From NCBI RefSeq assembly GCF_910592395.1, contig NC_088315.1:18583808-18647807 (forward strand): a stretch of DNA of 64,000 bases. Reading direction: 5' to 3'. Shown in pieces: positions 33,501-42,900 of the stretch. A program made the translations under genes and the position numbers. The notes beneath the pieces are model-generated. The model searched no databases and was not told the DNA's origin. It saw only the letters and a program-made list of their open reading frames with translations. The DNA comes from Lineus longissimus. Lineage: Eukaryota > Nemertea > Pilidiophora > Heteronemertea > Lineidae. Numbering within the stretch: position 1 is the stretch's first letter; each line of letters starts with the position of its first letter.

Positions 33501-36111
33501 ATCATCCAAAAGAAAGAAGACTCACCTGTCATTGATGTGTCGAGATGGACCAAGTTCCCAGTCTTGCTAGGCGGCAGGGGCCGGGACGGCTTGGCCGTGT
33601 GCTGTCGATGCATCGGTGGCATCGGAGCGGCCCGCTGTGGCACAGGCTTGGCGGTGTGGAATTGACTCCTACCAACAGAACCAGGTGGCACTGGGACCAG
33701 CGGCTGTTTTGGCGGGGCTGGCGGCGGTCTTGGTCCCGTTGGTCGCGGTGGCGCTAACTTCTTGAATGATCCCGAGGAGTCGAGATCGATTCCTGTTTGA
33801 CGGTGAAGATTTTTATTGGTCGATGTTTTCGGCAATGGAAGCGAGTTATACGTGTTTAATCCGGATTCTAGTGGCTGTGGGATCGGAACGCCCTGTAGAT
33901 CGCTGTACCAGATTGTTGATCCCGGGGCAATCTCTACCCCTGGGTATCCCTGGGAATGTGTCGACGCAGTCCTAGATCTCGGACCATCACTACCCAAACT
34001 GTTGATGGATCCAGAGCTGGACGACCTTAACTCTGCCTCTCGTTTTGCTTTACCCATTTGGTCTTTAATCATGTCGTCCAGGCTTATTTGAGAATGTAGC
34101 AACATGGGCTGTCGCTGGACTGGAACAGGGTGGTTGGTCTGCAGATGGGGTGCATGCATAGAATGAGTCTTATTGACAGCAACACGTGGCTTAGGTTTCA
34201 ATTCTGGCTTTGGTTTTAGCGGTGGTTTCAGCGGCGATAGCGCCCTCACTGGCTTTGGCGAGACAGCAGGTTTAGACACAACAACAGGGTCATTTTTAAC
34301 AATACTTTCAATGGACTTTTCCTCAACAACTGACACAACAGGAGTTGTTGTGTCAGAGGTAGAACTTGTTGTGGCCCCCTCAACACTGACTACAGGAACA
34401 ACCGGTTGTTCCTCAGTAACAGACTGAACATCCAATTCCGGTTCTGCGCCAATCACCTGAACATAATTTATTGGGCAGTATCCAACATTTCCATCATCAT
34501 CACGCACCTCGTACCAATGTTCGTCAAGCGTTTTTAAGATGGTGACCGTCTCCCCGTGTCTGATGCTCAACTCTCCATCATTTCTACTTTCATAATCATA
34601 CAGAACTAAAGCATATTGCTCGGTTTCAAAAGATTGTGCTACGCCAACATCGGTTTCAGAAGCGGAAAGATCACAGGTTGCTTGAGCAGCAGTTTCATGG
34701 TTATATTGCGGAATATCTGTAGAATTCTGGGACGCGACGGACGAATAATCCGTTGGCACTTGATGATCACTGGAAGTGATCTCACCCGAGTCCTGCTGCG
34801 GTGTCGCAGTTTCATCTTCCCTTTCAGTTATCGAGTCGTTCGTATCGTATGGACAATCTACGATAATTTCAACAAAATTTGTCGGAAAGAGTCCAAATCG
34901 TCCATCAATCTCTCCTTCGGTCCATTGGTCATCGATATGACGTATCAAGTTCACAATCTCATTTTCCAAGAAGGTCAACTCATTGTGGTTTTTGCCCACG
35001 AACGGGTAGAGCGTGCGTCCGTACGCCTGAAGTTCCGTGTCGTATGATCTTGTATTATTACGATTAAAAGATGCAGTTCTGCCTTTGTATTCCTCATAGT
35101 CCGCGGATGCAGTTTGAGTTGGAGGAAGCAAGGTGGTCAGCTCTGGATCTGGCTGCGTAGCCTCTTTGTAAGCAGACGTTTTCCCGAATGACTTTTTTAC
35201 TGCGGACGTCGGTCCACCAGTTATGCTTGCCTTAAGTTTCAGGAAATCATCCTTATCCACAACATCCACCCAAAATATAGGAAATGTACCTGTTTGTCCA
35301 TTGCATTCACCAAGGTAGAAACTCTCATCGATTGCTTTCTTGATATAGATAACATCCCCTTTAGAGAATGTTAACTCTCCGTCAATTTGTGCAGTCAGGT
35401 CACTATTCGCTCGCACCATTACATTCCAGATGCCCTCAGCGGTCGCAGCAGTGTCGGTTTCTTGGTGCACGCCATTGGGCGTCCCACTATCTATACTATC
35501 AACAGAATCTGCACCAATATCCACTTGTAATTGCTTGACATGAGTGATCGGAAAGATACCAGTGTCCTGTCTCTTTTCCCCTCTCCACCAGTTCTCATCA
35601 ATCTTCTGGGTTCCGACAACAAGTTCTCCTAAAACAATGAGAAAATATGTCATCAAAGGGAGCCTTGTGGTTAATCAGATTTAGTAACAGGCATCAAATG
35701 GAAATGCGATGAAGTTATTTACTTTTGGCCTGGCTAATGAAACGCCACCATTCAACGGCAATTCCCATCTTTCTTGTTGCGGGATGGGCCTAGTCAATCT
35801 TTGTCAATTTCAAGCAATGCAAGAGAATCTGGAGCTTTTGACTCACCTTTTTTGAATCCAAGATCACCACTGACTGTTGCAGGGAAAGTTGTTATGGCCT
35901 CGAATAGCTTCTGTCCAGGAGTGAGCTCTGGGATGTGAAGATCCTCCACAAAGTTGCTCGGAAAGTTCCCCAGGCGTCCGTTTAGACTGCCTGACAACCA
36001 ATCCGCATTGATCTGTCCAGTCACCAAGACGACATCACCAGGTTTTAACTGAATTTCACCAGGTTCGTTTGTTGGAAATTCATAAGCGGCACGTACATAA
36101 TATCTTGCCAT
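12546..36111 (-). CDS. DNMBP: Dynamin-binding protein (DNMBP/Tuba): SH3s, RhoGEF (DH), BAR, SH3s; 17 coding exons
   Basis: Exons: 36111-35847, 35628-33526, 33233-33157, 32168-32027, 25326-25103, 24721-24598, 23220-22979, 22647-22542, 22092-21962, 21006-20902, 20533-20402, 19668-19507, 15365-15183, 14661-14479, 14131-13927, 13718-13459, 12725-12546. They join in phase into 1607 aa (human 1577). Known role: scaffold and Cdc42 exchange factor linking dynamin to actin regulators at membranes and junctions. Five N-terminal SH3 domains lie at about 2-60, 70-124, 154-212, 289-346 and 425-482, each with ALYDY-, WW/W- and FPxxFV-type marks; human has four. A Pro-rich tract follows (about 530-780; PPRPTGPRPPPAPP). 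The DH domain is at about 893-1075 with LIKPVQRILKYPLLLNEL, then a BAR domain with no PH domain, and two C-terminal SH3s at about 1417-1476 and 1550-1605. A non-coding 5' exon is implied by the acceptor at 36122. No lesion seen. Confidence 0.97.
13245..13416. repeat. 172-bp foldback (two nested inverted repeats)
   Basis: In the last DNMBP intron. Outer arms 13245-13278 and 13383-13416 are perfect complements (aggccgaagttacatagacc...). Inner arms around 13300-13324 and 13337-13359 (gcattcaccgaggaatgaaa) also pair. The whole block can form an extended hairpin, typical of a small foldback MITE. Confidence 0.8.
14705..15120. repeat. 32-bp minisatellite in a DNMBP intron
   Basis: About 13 tandem copies of a 32-bp unit containing atcctagcagtttacatgat, with attgaagagga or aacgcaagagga endings. 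It nearly fills the intron between the BAR-end exon (15183) and the next exon (14661). Copies carry shared variants (ttttagcag) in a run, showing local homogenisation. Copies abut one another with no spacers. Confidence 0.9.
15412..15610. mobile_element. MITE with long inverted ends, copy 1
   Basis: Ends are tgacccaccacgacaaaatg and, inverted, cattttgctgtggtgggtca. Internal text (cacaaaaggcagacaatagt, gaacaaccagtccgtctcaa) recurs in reverse complement at 17505-17705. It is non-coding. Confidence 0.75.
15835..16060 (+). mobile_element. tRNA-derived SINE
   Basis: Has a pol III A-box-like segment (gtggtgtagtggcttgg) and a near-consensus B box (GGGTTCGATCCCC) about 35 nt later, then a tRNA-unrelated body (gtctctctgtcttacttgcc, ggtaccggtcagaaatgc, gagcagctcatctg). 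A diverged copy with the same order of blocks lies at 22222-22440, which defines it as a SINE family. Confidence 0.85.
16577..16757. mobile_element. Complete pogo/Tigger-like palindromic MITE
   Basis: A 181-bp element from TACAGTAGAACCTC to GAGGTTGTACTGTA, flanked by TA as in Tc1/mariner-pogo elements. The interior is a string of complementary phrases (cctctctattgaggac, ccttaatagagaggtg) so the whole unit folds back. Partial copies occur throughout the window (near 7650, 14170, 18050, 22780, 25360, 43630, 45570). Confidence 0.8.
16925..17425. mobile_element. 500-bp foldback element with agctgagcgcacacgg termini
   Basis: The left end aaagctgagcgcacacgg is mirrored by ccgtgtgcgcttagcttaaa on the right, followed inward by caacaaaatgaca / tgtcattttatcg. 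The interior contains several inverted motifs of the type cgcccgcagacgggc and repeated aaaacatttgtttt. Short open frames here are not genes. Confidence 0.75.
17505..17705. mobile_element. MITE with long inverted ends, copy 2
   Basis: Reverse-complement copy of 15412-15610, from gtgacccgccatggcaaaatg to cattttgccgtggtgggtcc. Confidence 0.75.
17706..17935. mobile_element. 230-bp near-perfect foldback, directly abutting the preceding MITE
   Basis: Arms of about 105 nt, from aacccgctctaccaaaacta to tagttttggtagagcgagtc, are nearly perfect reverse complements. They include aacaagtccgtatcaacctg and tctacaatagggaaatgaac on both sides. The ends resemble the neighbouring MITE (tgacccgcc...), so it is probably a related family that inserted end to end or arose by inversion. 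Confidence 0.8.
18045..18440. repeat. About 94-bp tandem repeat derived from the pogo-like MITE
   Basis: Four tandem copies, each containing agatagagaggtgtcctgat, then accgaccaattcaggattga and ttcagcattactagca. The text matches the interior of the TACAGTAGAACC MITE, so a MITE fragment has been amplified in tandem in a DNMBP intron. Confidence 0.8.
18815..19265. mobile_element. Foldback MITE with cctcccatcctgaggaaatc ends
   Basis: The left arm (about 18828-18915: tcctgaggaaatcaggg ... cacacaaacccctgagacatt) pairs with the right arm (about 19170-19262: aatgtctgaggggtttgtgtgg ... ccctgatttcctcaggatga). The same end motif (gatttcctcaggatgg) occurs alone near 3097. Opposite-strand frames of 121 and 132 aa inside have no recognisable motif and are not called. 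Confidence 0.65.
20575..20718. repeat. 33-bp minisatellite in a DNMBP intron
   Basis: About 4.5 copies of a 33-bp unit containing cagctttttccttcaaa and cctgtggacacccg. It is a multiple of three, so the plus strand reads open in two frames, but it lies between two DNMBP exons on the other strand and is non-coding. Confidence 0.9.
21125..21735. repeat. 85-bp tandem repeat in a DNMBP intron
   Basis: About seven copies of an 85-bp unit with gccccagagctgtgtggtca, ggtattcctctctattcttc and attagggagcaggtctgaag. Period measured from successive gccccaga starts at 21143, 21228 and 21313. Confidence 0.9.
22222..22440 (+). mobile_element. tRNA-derived SINE, second diverged copy
   Basis: Same block order as 15835-16060: ggtggtgtagtggcttgg, a decayed B box (tggtttgatcctc), ggcatgagactcta and aacagctcatctgacttct. 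It is older than the first copy judging by B-box decay. Confidence 0.75.
24060..24510. repeat. Internally repeated AT-rich dispersed repeat
   Basis: Two direct segments (around 24105-24235 and 24270-24340) share gggaacaggcaattaggca, caacaattcttcc and aaaagtgca. A third, inverted segment around 24430-24500 completes a foldback (ataattgtaacactttacct, cactttttggaagagttttc). It lies in a DNMBP intron and is non-coding. Confidence 0.55.
25764..26117 (+). mobile_element. TTAA-bounded MITE, left copy flanking the nested locus
   Basis: A 354-bp element from TTAAAGGGAACTGGAACCGC to AGTTTCAGTTCCCATTAA. Terminal inverted repeat TTAAAGGGAACTG with TTAA at both ends suggests a piggyBac-type non-autonomous element. 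It is nearly identical, in reverse complement, to 31597-31939. Confidence 0.8.
26705..26965. repeat. 88-bp tandem repeat (3 copies)
   Basis: Three copies starting at 26705, 26793 and 26881 with acaccttgtcgagtgtac, gatgtggtgttaaaccaatt and gggagttcatcg. They lie inside the large DNMBP intron, between the left MITE and the nested gene pair. Confidence 0.9.
27813..27828 (-). terminator. Perfect histone-type 3' stem-loop (non-histone gene)
   Basis: Read on the minus strand: GGTTCT, loop TTTC, AGAACC. This is the 6-bp stem and 4-nt loop bound by SLBP in replication-dependent histone mRNAs, with all six pairs intact. It is preceded by ACG and followed by ACAAA, then about 12 nt later a purine-rich AAAAGATA, the place and type of the U7 snRNA target. 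It begins 29 nt after the TGA of the 117-aa frame, normal histone spacing. The diverged plus-strand copy keeps the same structure at the homologous place, which argues against chance. Confidence 0.7.
27858..28211 (-). CDS. Unrecognised 117-aa coiled-coil protein nested in a DNMBP intron, histone-type mRNA end
   Basis: Intronless, antisense-free frame inside the large DNMBP intron and on the same strand as DNMBP. I do not recognise the family. The protein is highly charged and probably helical: residues 20-75 (YKLFAKNLRSQLKEVERKMY, QVVILDRKLLQ) show heptad-like spacing. RQVTLEGVRTAYREYAL at about 83-100 is the best conserved block, shared with the plus-strand copy at 29309-29686. There is no histone fold, zinc motif, signal peptide or membrane segment. 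The start is the first Met after an upstream 19-bp minisatellite that also reads open, so a longer N-terminus without Met cannot be excluded. It ends 29 nt before a perfect histone 3' stem-loop, implying S-phase or germline-type poly(A)-less mRNA (inference). Coding status is supported by protein-level conservation with its copy. Confidence 0.6.
   Translation of the reverse strand: MEQRSTAPENTSPTVAYRSMLTDKANYKLFAKNLRSQLKEVERKMYKAGEQVVILDRKLLQTNERLRKAAMEMQRPWMYTLRLRQVTLEGVRTAYREYALSKYEEMLELRNKVEQFE
28205..28660. repeat. 19-20-bp minisatellite immediately upstream of the nested gene
   Basis: About 20 degenerate copies of cttggactctttccagtga and, further right, cttggacttgtttcctgtga. The array touches the ATG of the 117-aa gene and occupies its expected 5' UTR and promoter. 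The right-hand sub-array differs in sequence from the left, showing two homogenised blocks. Confidence 0.9.
28937..28986. promoter_or_regulatory. Three ATGCTAAT motifs at 21-bp spacing between the divergent gene copies
   Basis: ATGCTAAT at 28937, 28958 and 28979, the last two inside a 21-bp direct repeat (aatcaaacatgctaat). The motif differs by one base from the octamer ATGCAAAT used in histone H2B promoters and resembles POU/homeodomain sites. It lies between the two head-to-head copies. A regulatory role is inference. Confidence 0.3.
29309..29686 (+). pseudogene. Diverged head-to-head copy of the nested coiled-coil gene, interrupted by TAG
   Basis: The plus-strand frame from ATG 29309 encodes WKMHKACDQVFITERKL and, after an in-frame TAG at 29486-29488, IVTLEGVRKAYRTYTKLKAE, colinear with KMYKAGEQVVILDRKL and QVTLEGVRTAYREYALSK of the minus-strand gene. 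The stop falls where the intact copy has Gln, so one C-to-T change explains it. The frame then stays open to 29686 with an acidic tail absent from the other copy, and its terminal bases overlap a stem-loop remnant. It is probably a recently silenced paralogue. A separate plus frame at 29223-29480 is out of register with the conserved block and not called. A TATA-like gatttaaaac lies near 29210. Confidence 0.6.
29658..29673 (+). terminator. Degenerate histone-type stem-loop of the silenced copy
   Basis: GGTTCT, loop TTTC, TGAGCC. Five of six pairs hold (one G-U); the loop-closing pair is T-T instead of U-A. The flanking text (aaacGG, CCACTAAATTTC, then purine-rich AAAATGAGA) is homologous to the intact stem-loop at 27813-27828. 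Confidence 0.55.
29720..29925 (+). mobile_element. Degenerate SINE with a gcgctttgag tail
   Basis: Contains ggaggtccctggtttgatac (decayed B box), then gaaaggtttctggataagct and ataaagcgctttgagac, a tail type shared by many invertebrate SINEs and LINEs. Confidence 0.5.
29930..30900. other. Gene-free intron sequence
   Basis: Continuation of the large DNMBP intron. No frame on either strand shows a recognisable motif; the 112-aa minus frame at 30339-30677 has no support beyond length. Confidence 0.4.
31043..31423. mobile_element. MITE with AATGAGGAACCGGCG terminal inverted repeats
   Basis: The left end AATGAGGAACCGGCG and right end CGCCGGTTCCTCATT are exact complements. Inner arms (gtggcgctgcaatcgatcat / gtacgatcgattgtggcgcc) pair imperfectly for about 50 bp. 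It is 381 bp, without coding capacity. Confidence 0.7.
31597..31939 (-). mobile_element. TTAA-bounded MITE, right inverted copy
   Basis: Reverse complement of 25764-26117, from TTAAAGGGAACTGAATCCGC to GCGGTTCCAGTTCCCTTTAA. TTAA is present at both ends. The two copies are almost identical, so at least one insertion is recent. Confidence 0.8.
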
Positions 36112-36962
36112 TTTCTCAGTTCTGCAAATAAAGGGTAAGCAAACACAAATAAGTGTTGAAGTTGAAGTTAGCTTATCCTTAGGAAATCAGCCTCAATGTC
36201 CTAGTCTACTCATACCTCACGCTATCACTACCACTACCAGTAAATCTGCGACTTTACAATTACAAATAATGTCAATTAGGCCTACTTGTACTTTTCAGTG
36301 GGCCTATATGAAATATGAAAACAATCCACACGACACTAATCTGGCCAACAGAAAGTATACCGTCAAAGAAAATTAGCCTACAACCACCCCTATCAATATC
36401 CACTACAATACCAGGCAATGCCACCCAAGGGCTTGCAAAAGGCCATCAACCTATGCTATGCATGTAGCCTTGTAGGCCTAGATGGAGGCTACTGTCAACT
36501 CAATGTTGAGCCCGCCCACGACACCAATCTAATCCCATCCCACGAGTGAAGAGAACAAGCAAATAAGGCAAAATACAAGCTTTTCATGCTATAGTTTTAA
36601 ATCATAAGCCGATCTTATACCTATTGTTTCATTTCAATGAGTAAATATGGAGTGTTTGTGGTATTTAGGACACCCAAAAAGTTCCTCTTTCCACCATGTT
36701 GACACCAACAAGGAAATGAAAGGTCAAGGTCAGAACTCAATATATGGAACGCCAACTTTGTATTAATCTACTAACAGAAAAGTGACATTTTCTTCTCAAA
36801 GAAGCAATCAAAACAATCTATAATGCAATCTGTACCTTCTCTATACGATGATAAACTACTGGATGATAACGTCTTGCCTGCATCTTATGAATTCATTCAG
36901 AAATATGGAAAAGCAAAAATTGGCAGTTTGTTTTGCCGCCAACAGATGTCTCTGATTGCAAT
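36112..36962. promoter_or_regulatory. Bidirectional promoter region of DNMBP and CWF19L1
   Basis: About 850 bp between the two divergent start codons. It should contain the non-coding first exon and first intron of DNMBP (acceptor CAG at 36122-36124, 10 nt before its ATG) and the 5' UTR of CWF19L1. No TATA box at a convincing position. Confidence 0.5.
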
Positions 36963-36970
36963 ATGGCGGC
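36960..36970 (+). promoter_or_regulatory. YY1 consensus over the CWF19L1 start codon
   Basis: AATATGGCGGC matches the YY1 consensus AAnATGGCGGC at every defined base and contains the CWF19L1 ATG. YY1 sites that overlap the 5' UTR or start codon of housekeeping genes are a known animal promoter type. Confidence 0.6.
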
Positions 36971-39900
36971 GCCCATGAAAACGTGAAAACTTAAAATTTG
37001 TCTCTATTTTGGTTATTTTCAAGTAAAGTAACGAACAGATATGTCAAGCAAACCACTCAAAATGTAAATATTTATCTAAGGATCTTTTTCATGCCAGGAT
37101 TGTTGTTCGAAATTCGTTAAGAATGCAACAAATTCTCTTTCTTAATTTGTCTCCTATCTTGTCTGTACATTTTGTACACATCATATGTACATGGTACAAA
37201 CAATGCACATACAAATGCTCATGCACGTGTTTTATATATTATACAGCCCAACATGGGCACACATATACATGGGTACCAGTATAGCAGATGTGTAACAGAT
37301 GTATGCTGATCATGGTGGAACAACGTCGAAATTGACTTCGCGAACAGAGCTGGTGCAAGATGGCTATGTGTGGTGCACTGAAGGGCAATCTATGGACTAT
37401 GACGGCATGACGTCGTTGTCAACAGCAACTTATCTCTGTGAGAACGTAACAACAACATTGCAGTTCTTGTCGGCCACTCTCGGCACTTCGTAATATTGAA
37501 AAGAGAAAATCTGAAATACTCATCCTTTTAAAAAACATTTTTCAGCCTTGTTTCTGGTGATGTCGAAGGCAAGTTCACTACCCTCTTTTCAAGAGTTAAT
37601 GGTATCATCAAGAAAAATGGGCCATTTGATGTAAGTACTGTGATTAAAATGGGGCATTTGAAGTAAGTACTCGTACTGCAATAATAAAATGGGGCATTCA
37701 GTGTAAGCACTCTGATATCAAAATAGGACACTCTATGTAAGTACTGTGATGTTTTGTTTTTTGTTACTTTTAAAGTCCCATTTCAGTGATTTGTGTTGGT
37801 AGTTCGTCTACCATTTGTGCTTGCTCTTGCAACCTTAATTCTTCTAAAAACACCTAACCAGACAGTAAGAGGAAAAGTTTTTAATTTTTTGGCCCTTGTG
37901 AAGTTTCGAATTCTTAGTCTTCTTGAATTACCCAATGACAGAGGCAACATTACTTTTGATTTCAGCTCCTAATCTGCGTGGGCGAGTTCTTTCATGGAGA
38001 AGGTTCAAGAGAAGAATGGGAGAAATATCAGAAGGGAGAATTGAAAGGTGAGATCAGACATCAACAAGGGATTGCAGGGACAAATAAACATCTGCAATGC
38101 TTTGGAGTCTCCACTTGTTCCTCTCGATGAAGCAGTTCCAGTTTTCAAGGGAATGAAATTCCTGGTTCTTCACAGCCCTTTGAATGAGACCTAAAAGCGA
38201 GGTTCCTTCAATTATCTGGTGTCTATGCCCGGGCAAGCGAAAAAGACTCCAGCAAGTCAGAAACATGAGTAACTTGCCTAGACCCTACCTCTGGCCAAAG
38301 ACGTAGTCGCTAGGCCTATAAACCCAACTGGCATCAATCGGTAGTCGCATGCAAAAACACTCATCCTTAATTGGAGGAGGAATACTTTCTGGTGAATAAC
38401 ACCCCCAGGTGTAGAACGAACGCTGTCGAAGAAGATGAACATAGGATTCATTTGCCGGGGTAGGACTCGCCGTCTGTCCTGTGGCCCGATGACATCACGG
38501 CCATCTTAGCCAGTGAGCTCCTTTTATACCCAAGGTGGGGGTTTAAGTGAAAACCCTGTCTAAAATATTCTCAATTTGTGACATATTTTCCAGTGCCCAT
38601 GCCCATTCTTATACTTGGTCCAACAAAACAGGGAAACACCATCTACTACACGGAGGAGAAAGGTGGAGATCTTTGTGAAAATGTTACCTACCTTGGTAAG
38701 TCCTTGAAAACTAGAAAACCTTTTTTAGCTAGCCTGGTATTCTTTTGAGTTTCGGGCGAGGAATGAGTGCAAACAGATAGCCCAAAGGCAGGAGTCTGTT
38801 TGGTCTGATTGAAGCCGTTTGTGTTCACCAGGGCTTGGATTTAACCACTGCCACTGCTGCCATGGCAGTCGGTGCCCTCCAAAATGGCCTTTGTGCCCTC
38901 TCAATCTTCTATCACATTTTTAAGTAACCCCCCCCGCTCCTGCCTATAGTACCCAGTAACCTTTTAACTGCAAATAAGGTTATAATTAGCATGAACTGGA
39001 AGGAAGAGAAAACATAAGTATTCCTTATTCATAATCCATTTTTTCTGTTTCAGGGCGCCAAGGTCTATTCACTGGAAGCTCCGGTCTGAAAATAGCATAT
39101 CTGAGCGGACGAGATGGTGTCACTGAAGAGAATCCTAAACTTTCGTTTAATAAGGAGGATGTCCACAATCTCATGATGTCGGCTTCTGCTGAGTCGAACT
39201 TCAAGGGTGTTGACGTTCTCCTCACAGCACAGTGGCCCAAAGGGGTAGAAAAATATGCACAAGAACCGGTGAGATTTGAAACTATAATCGAAACTGAATG
39301 TTTAATGTAAAGCAATCAATTGGGTATTGCCAAGGCAGGCTAAAAACTCCCAGTGAAACTGCTCATAGTTTCTCGCCAATTTCCGATTTCCCGAAGGGTA
39401 TCTCCATCAACGAAGTACCGCTTTACAAACTATGAGGTAGTGCAGTGGAAGAGTGTTGGCATGATGATCGAGAGGTTGTAGGTTTGATCTCCGGTCACTA
39501 CTTGGTTCCCCTACTAGTAGAGTTCAGATGGAGAGACTGCTTTCTGAATCTCGAGTAAGTTTTCTATAAAGACGGCGCGGTTGTTCAAAACAGATTTTGT
39601 CACTGATGGTGGCTTTAACTTAAGCTGGCGTTATCACTACAGTTAAGCCTTTAGATATATCACCAAGTTAACGCAAGCATTAGTGACAAAACTTATTTTG
39701 AAAAACCAGGCCCAGTGCCTCTCACATGACTGAATAACTATGTCTCTGATACTACAACTATTTTTTTTTTTAGGAAGGAGTTGATTCGATGGAATGTGGC
39801 TCCGCTGCGCTGGCCCAGCTGGTCTTGGCTTTAAAACCAAGATATCAGTTTACGACAGGAGAAGGGACGTTTTATGAGAGAAAGCCGTACAGGTATTTTC

Positions 39901-42900
39901 CAGTAGTTGCAATTTTCTGTGTGAATGCCGCACTTGATCGGGTCCTGTAAATTCACATACAATGGAACCTCTCTGAGCGGACACCTCGCTAATAACGACA
40001 ACCTCACTATTAAGGACACTCGTTTTGGTCCCAAATTGGTTGTTTCCATTCAATTTGACCTCTCTAATCAGGACACCTCTCTATTAAGGACAGCACTTGT
40101 CGGTCCCGAGGGTGTCCTTAATAGAGAGGTTCTACTGTATTTCAAAAACATCTTTGTAACCTCAGTGTTTTAGAATTGCTTATTGAATGGTCATCAGTCA
40201 ACATGTAATATATCATGCTTTGATATTTCTCTTCCAGAAACCACAAGGTGTTAACAGAAAGTGCGAAACATGTCACACGGTTCATTGGATTAGCGAAAGT
40301 TGGCAATACACAAAAGAAAAAGGTAAAGGTTCTGGTGATAACTTGATACTGTAAACCGATACATTTTTTACATGTAAGCTTTTATAATAATAATAATAAT
40401 GAGTCTTTTATATAGCGCAATTCCGGGACACTATAGTTCTCACTCAAAGCGCTTTGGGATATCATATTATTACCCCGGTCTCCACAGAAATCAATCAGGG
40501 GTTTCAAGGAGCAACCAGAAGGTGCTCACTTGAACTCGACCAGTAGGGGATCTAAGCAGTGACTCGGCCGGGAGTCGAACCCACGACCTCCTGATCATGA
40601 GGCCGACTCTCTTCCACTGCGCTACCGCTGCCCCTGCTTTACTTGTCTTTGGAGTTGACTGAGGAAGAGGACGTCAGATTAATTCCTGTAGATGGCGCAG
40701 TGAGTCATACCTTTTTTCAGTCCTTGAACAGGACTTAAAACCGAGGTACCTTGTTGTATCTGGTGTCTATGCCAGGGCTGAACATTTTTCTACGTCTTTT
40801 TTTGCAGTTTTTATATGCTTTTAACATTTTACCGATGTCCAAGATGAGCACGTCAGAACTCGTAAAACAGCCACCAGATGTCTCTGAATGTCCGTTCACA
40901 TTCGACATTTCGTCTGCCCCACGCCAGTCTAAGGTAGGATATAAAGTCCGTCTCGTAAAATCCATACCATTATCAAGGAACTAAAATTCCTGGCTCTTCA
41001 CAGTCCTTCGAATGAAATGAGAGGTTCCTTGTATCTGGTTTCTATTCCAGGGCAGATTAAAGACCCCACCAAGTGAAACATGAGTAGCTTGCGTGGACTC
41101 AACCTCTCGCCGAAGTCGGATTCACTAGGCCAATAAACCCAATTGGCGCATAACCGTAGTGGTACGCATAAAACGCTCATCCCGTCTTGGCGGAGGAATA
41201 TTCCCTGGAGAAAATCACCCCCAAGTGCAGAGCGAATGCTGAAGAGGAAAAAGAAGTCTTCCCATAGAGCCTTTTGTCCCCCTCCCCCACCCCGACCCCA
41301 GACCAGCTAGCGACAGGTTGCCCCTGGATACCTTGTCGAGATGCACCAGCCTGTGCACTTTGGTGACCCTGAAAATTGTACAGGAAGTTCCCTGGAGAGA
41401 AAAAAAAAACCTAAGTGAAAAATTTCCAAGTCCTGCGATAAAATTTCGTTTTATTTCCTTCGGCAGGATGATGACGCTCCACAGTTTTTCTATGATATGA
41501 ACCAGAGAGATCAAGGTGGAAGGAAGAGGCGACGTGAGGGAGGTGATAGCAGGGAGGGAAGACCGCAAAAGAAACAGCGTAGGTGTTGGCATGATCGATC
41601 ATCCCCCCCAAAAATTTGTTAATAGCCTACTTGATTTTAAATATTTTGAAATTTGTAATTGAGTCTGAGGAAATTTCAAATTGTGTTAATACATACTGGA
41701 TATAAATGTCGGCAATGCCCTTGTATAGACAAATATACAAATATTATAAATATCAAATTACAATGAATTTGTATGCATAATAACTGCACTGGATTGTGTT
41801 TAAGTGCATTTCTATTTTCCTGGACCACGAGTAATGACCAACGGTGTACCCCTTTGAAAGAAACTATGCTATTAGTCAACAGCACATGAGCAAACTTGTC
41901 TCATGCAATGCAACTGATAACATTCAGCAAGGTTGATATGAAATTCGTACCAAAAAATGTCCACCAAGCACAGAATTGGAGGAATGTTTTCGTACAGAAT
42001 GTCTAAGCCAATTGTTTATTCTTGATTTTCAGCCCAACCAACTGGTCCGTGTTGGTTTTGCCTGTCGAGTCCTGAAGTGGAGAAACATTTAGTCGTCAGT
42101 GTGGCCGAAGATGTAAGGAACTTTCCAATGTTCATCTGTATGAATATGAAATTGCTTATTGTCTTCTTCTTCTTCAGCGTTCGCTCTGCACTTGGAGGGG
42201 TCATTCTCCTAGGAGTAATCCTCCTCCAAGGCGGGATGAGCGTTTCCTGCGTGCCACTACGGTTAGGTGCCAATTGGGTTTATTGGCCTAGTGGTCCGAC
42301 TTTGGCGAGAGAGATAGAGTCCACGCAAGCTACTCATGTTTCTCACTTGGTGGGGTCTTAGCTTGCCCTGGCACAGACACCAGGTACAAGGAACCTCGGT
42401 TTTGAGTCTCATTCGAAGGACTGTGAATTGCTTATTGTAAAACATGAAATTTTTCGCGAGCGTTTTCGAAAATGCACCATCAAACGCGATGTTAGAAAGC
42501 GCAAAAATTCAATTCTCTGATGCAATAACCATTATATTTTGGCAAAGATTTACTCTTTATCACACAGGCTTATGTGAGGGCAAAACCGTCATTGTACCAG
42601 CCATAATTTGTGTTTTTATCGATTACTTTGGGAAAGTTATTAGTGATTAACGGCAGTGAAGATGACATTGCTACCTATAACCAACAAACCTCCTACACTA
42701 TTTCCCCTCATCGAAGCTAAAAGCTAACCAACACTGTCACTGCCACATGCTACTGGAGGATATCTCATGGGAGACAAATGTCATTCCGAAACTAAAATCT
42801 TAATATTGTGAATATTGGTATGCGATGTCAGTAATATATTTTGAGAAAAACGAGATCTATAAGTACATTAGGCCTATATGTGACAACTTCCTTGTAAAAT

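Noticed and set aside
33545-35067. Several plus-strand frames opposite the big DNMBP exon
   Set aside because: They are antisense shadows of the SH3 and Pro-rich coding sequence.
40560-40640. Minus-strand tRNA-like sequence with consensus A and B boxes
   Set aside because: It is followed by a SINE body and a (TTA)n tail in an intron, so it is a SINE, not a tRNA gene.
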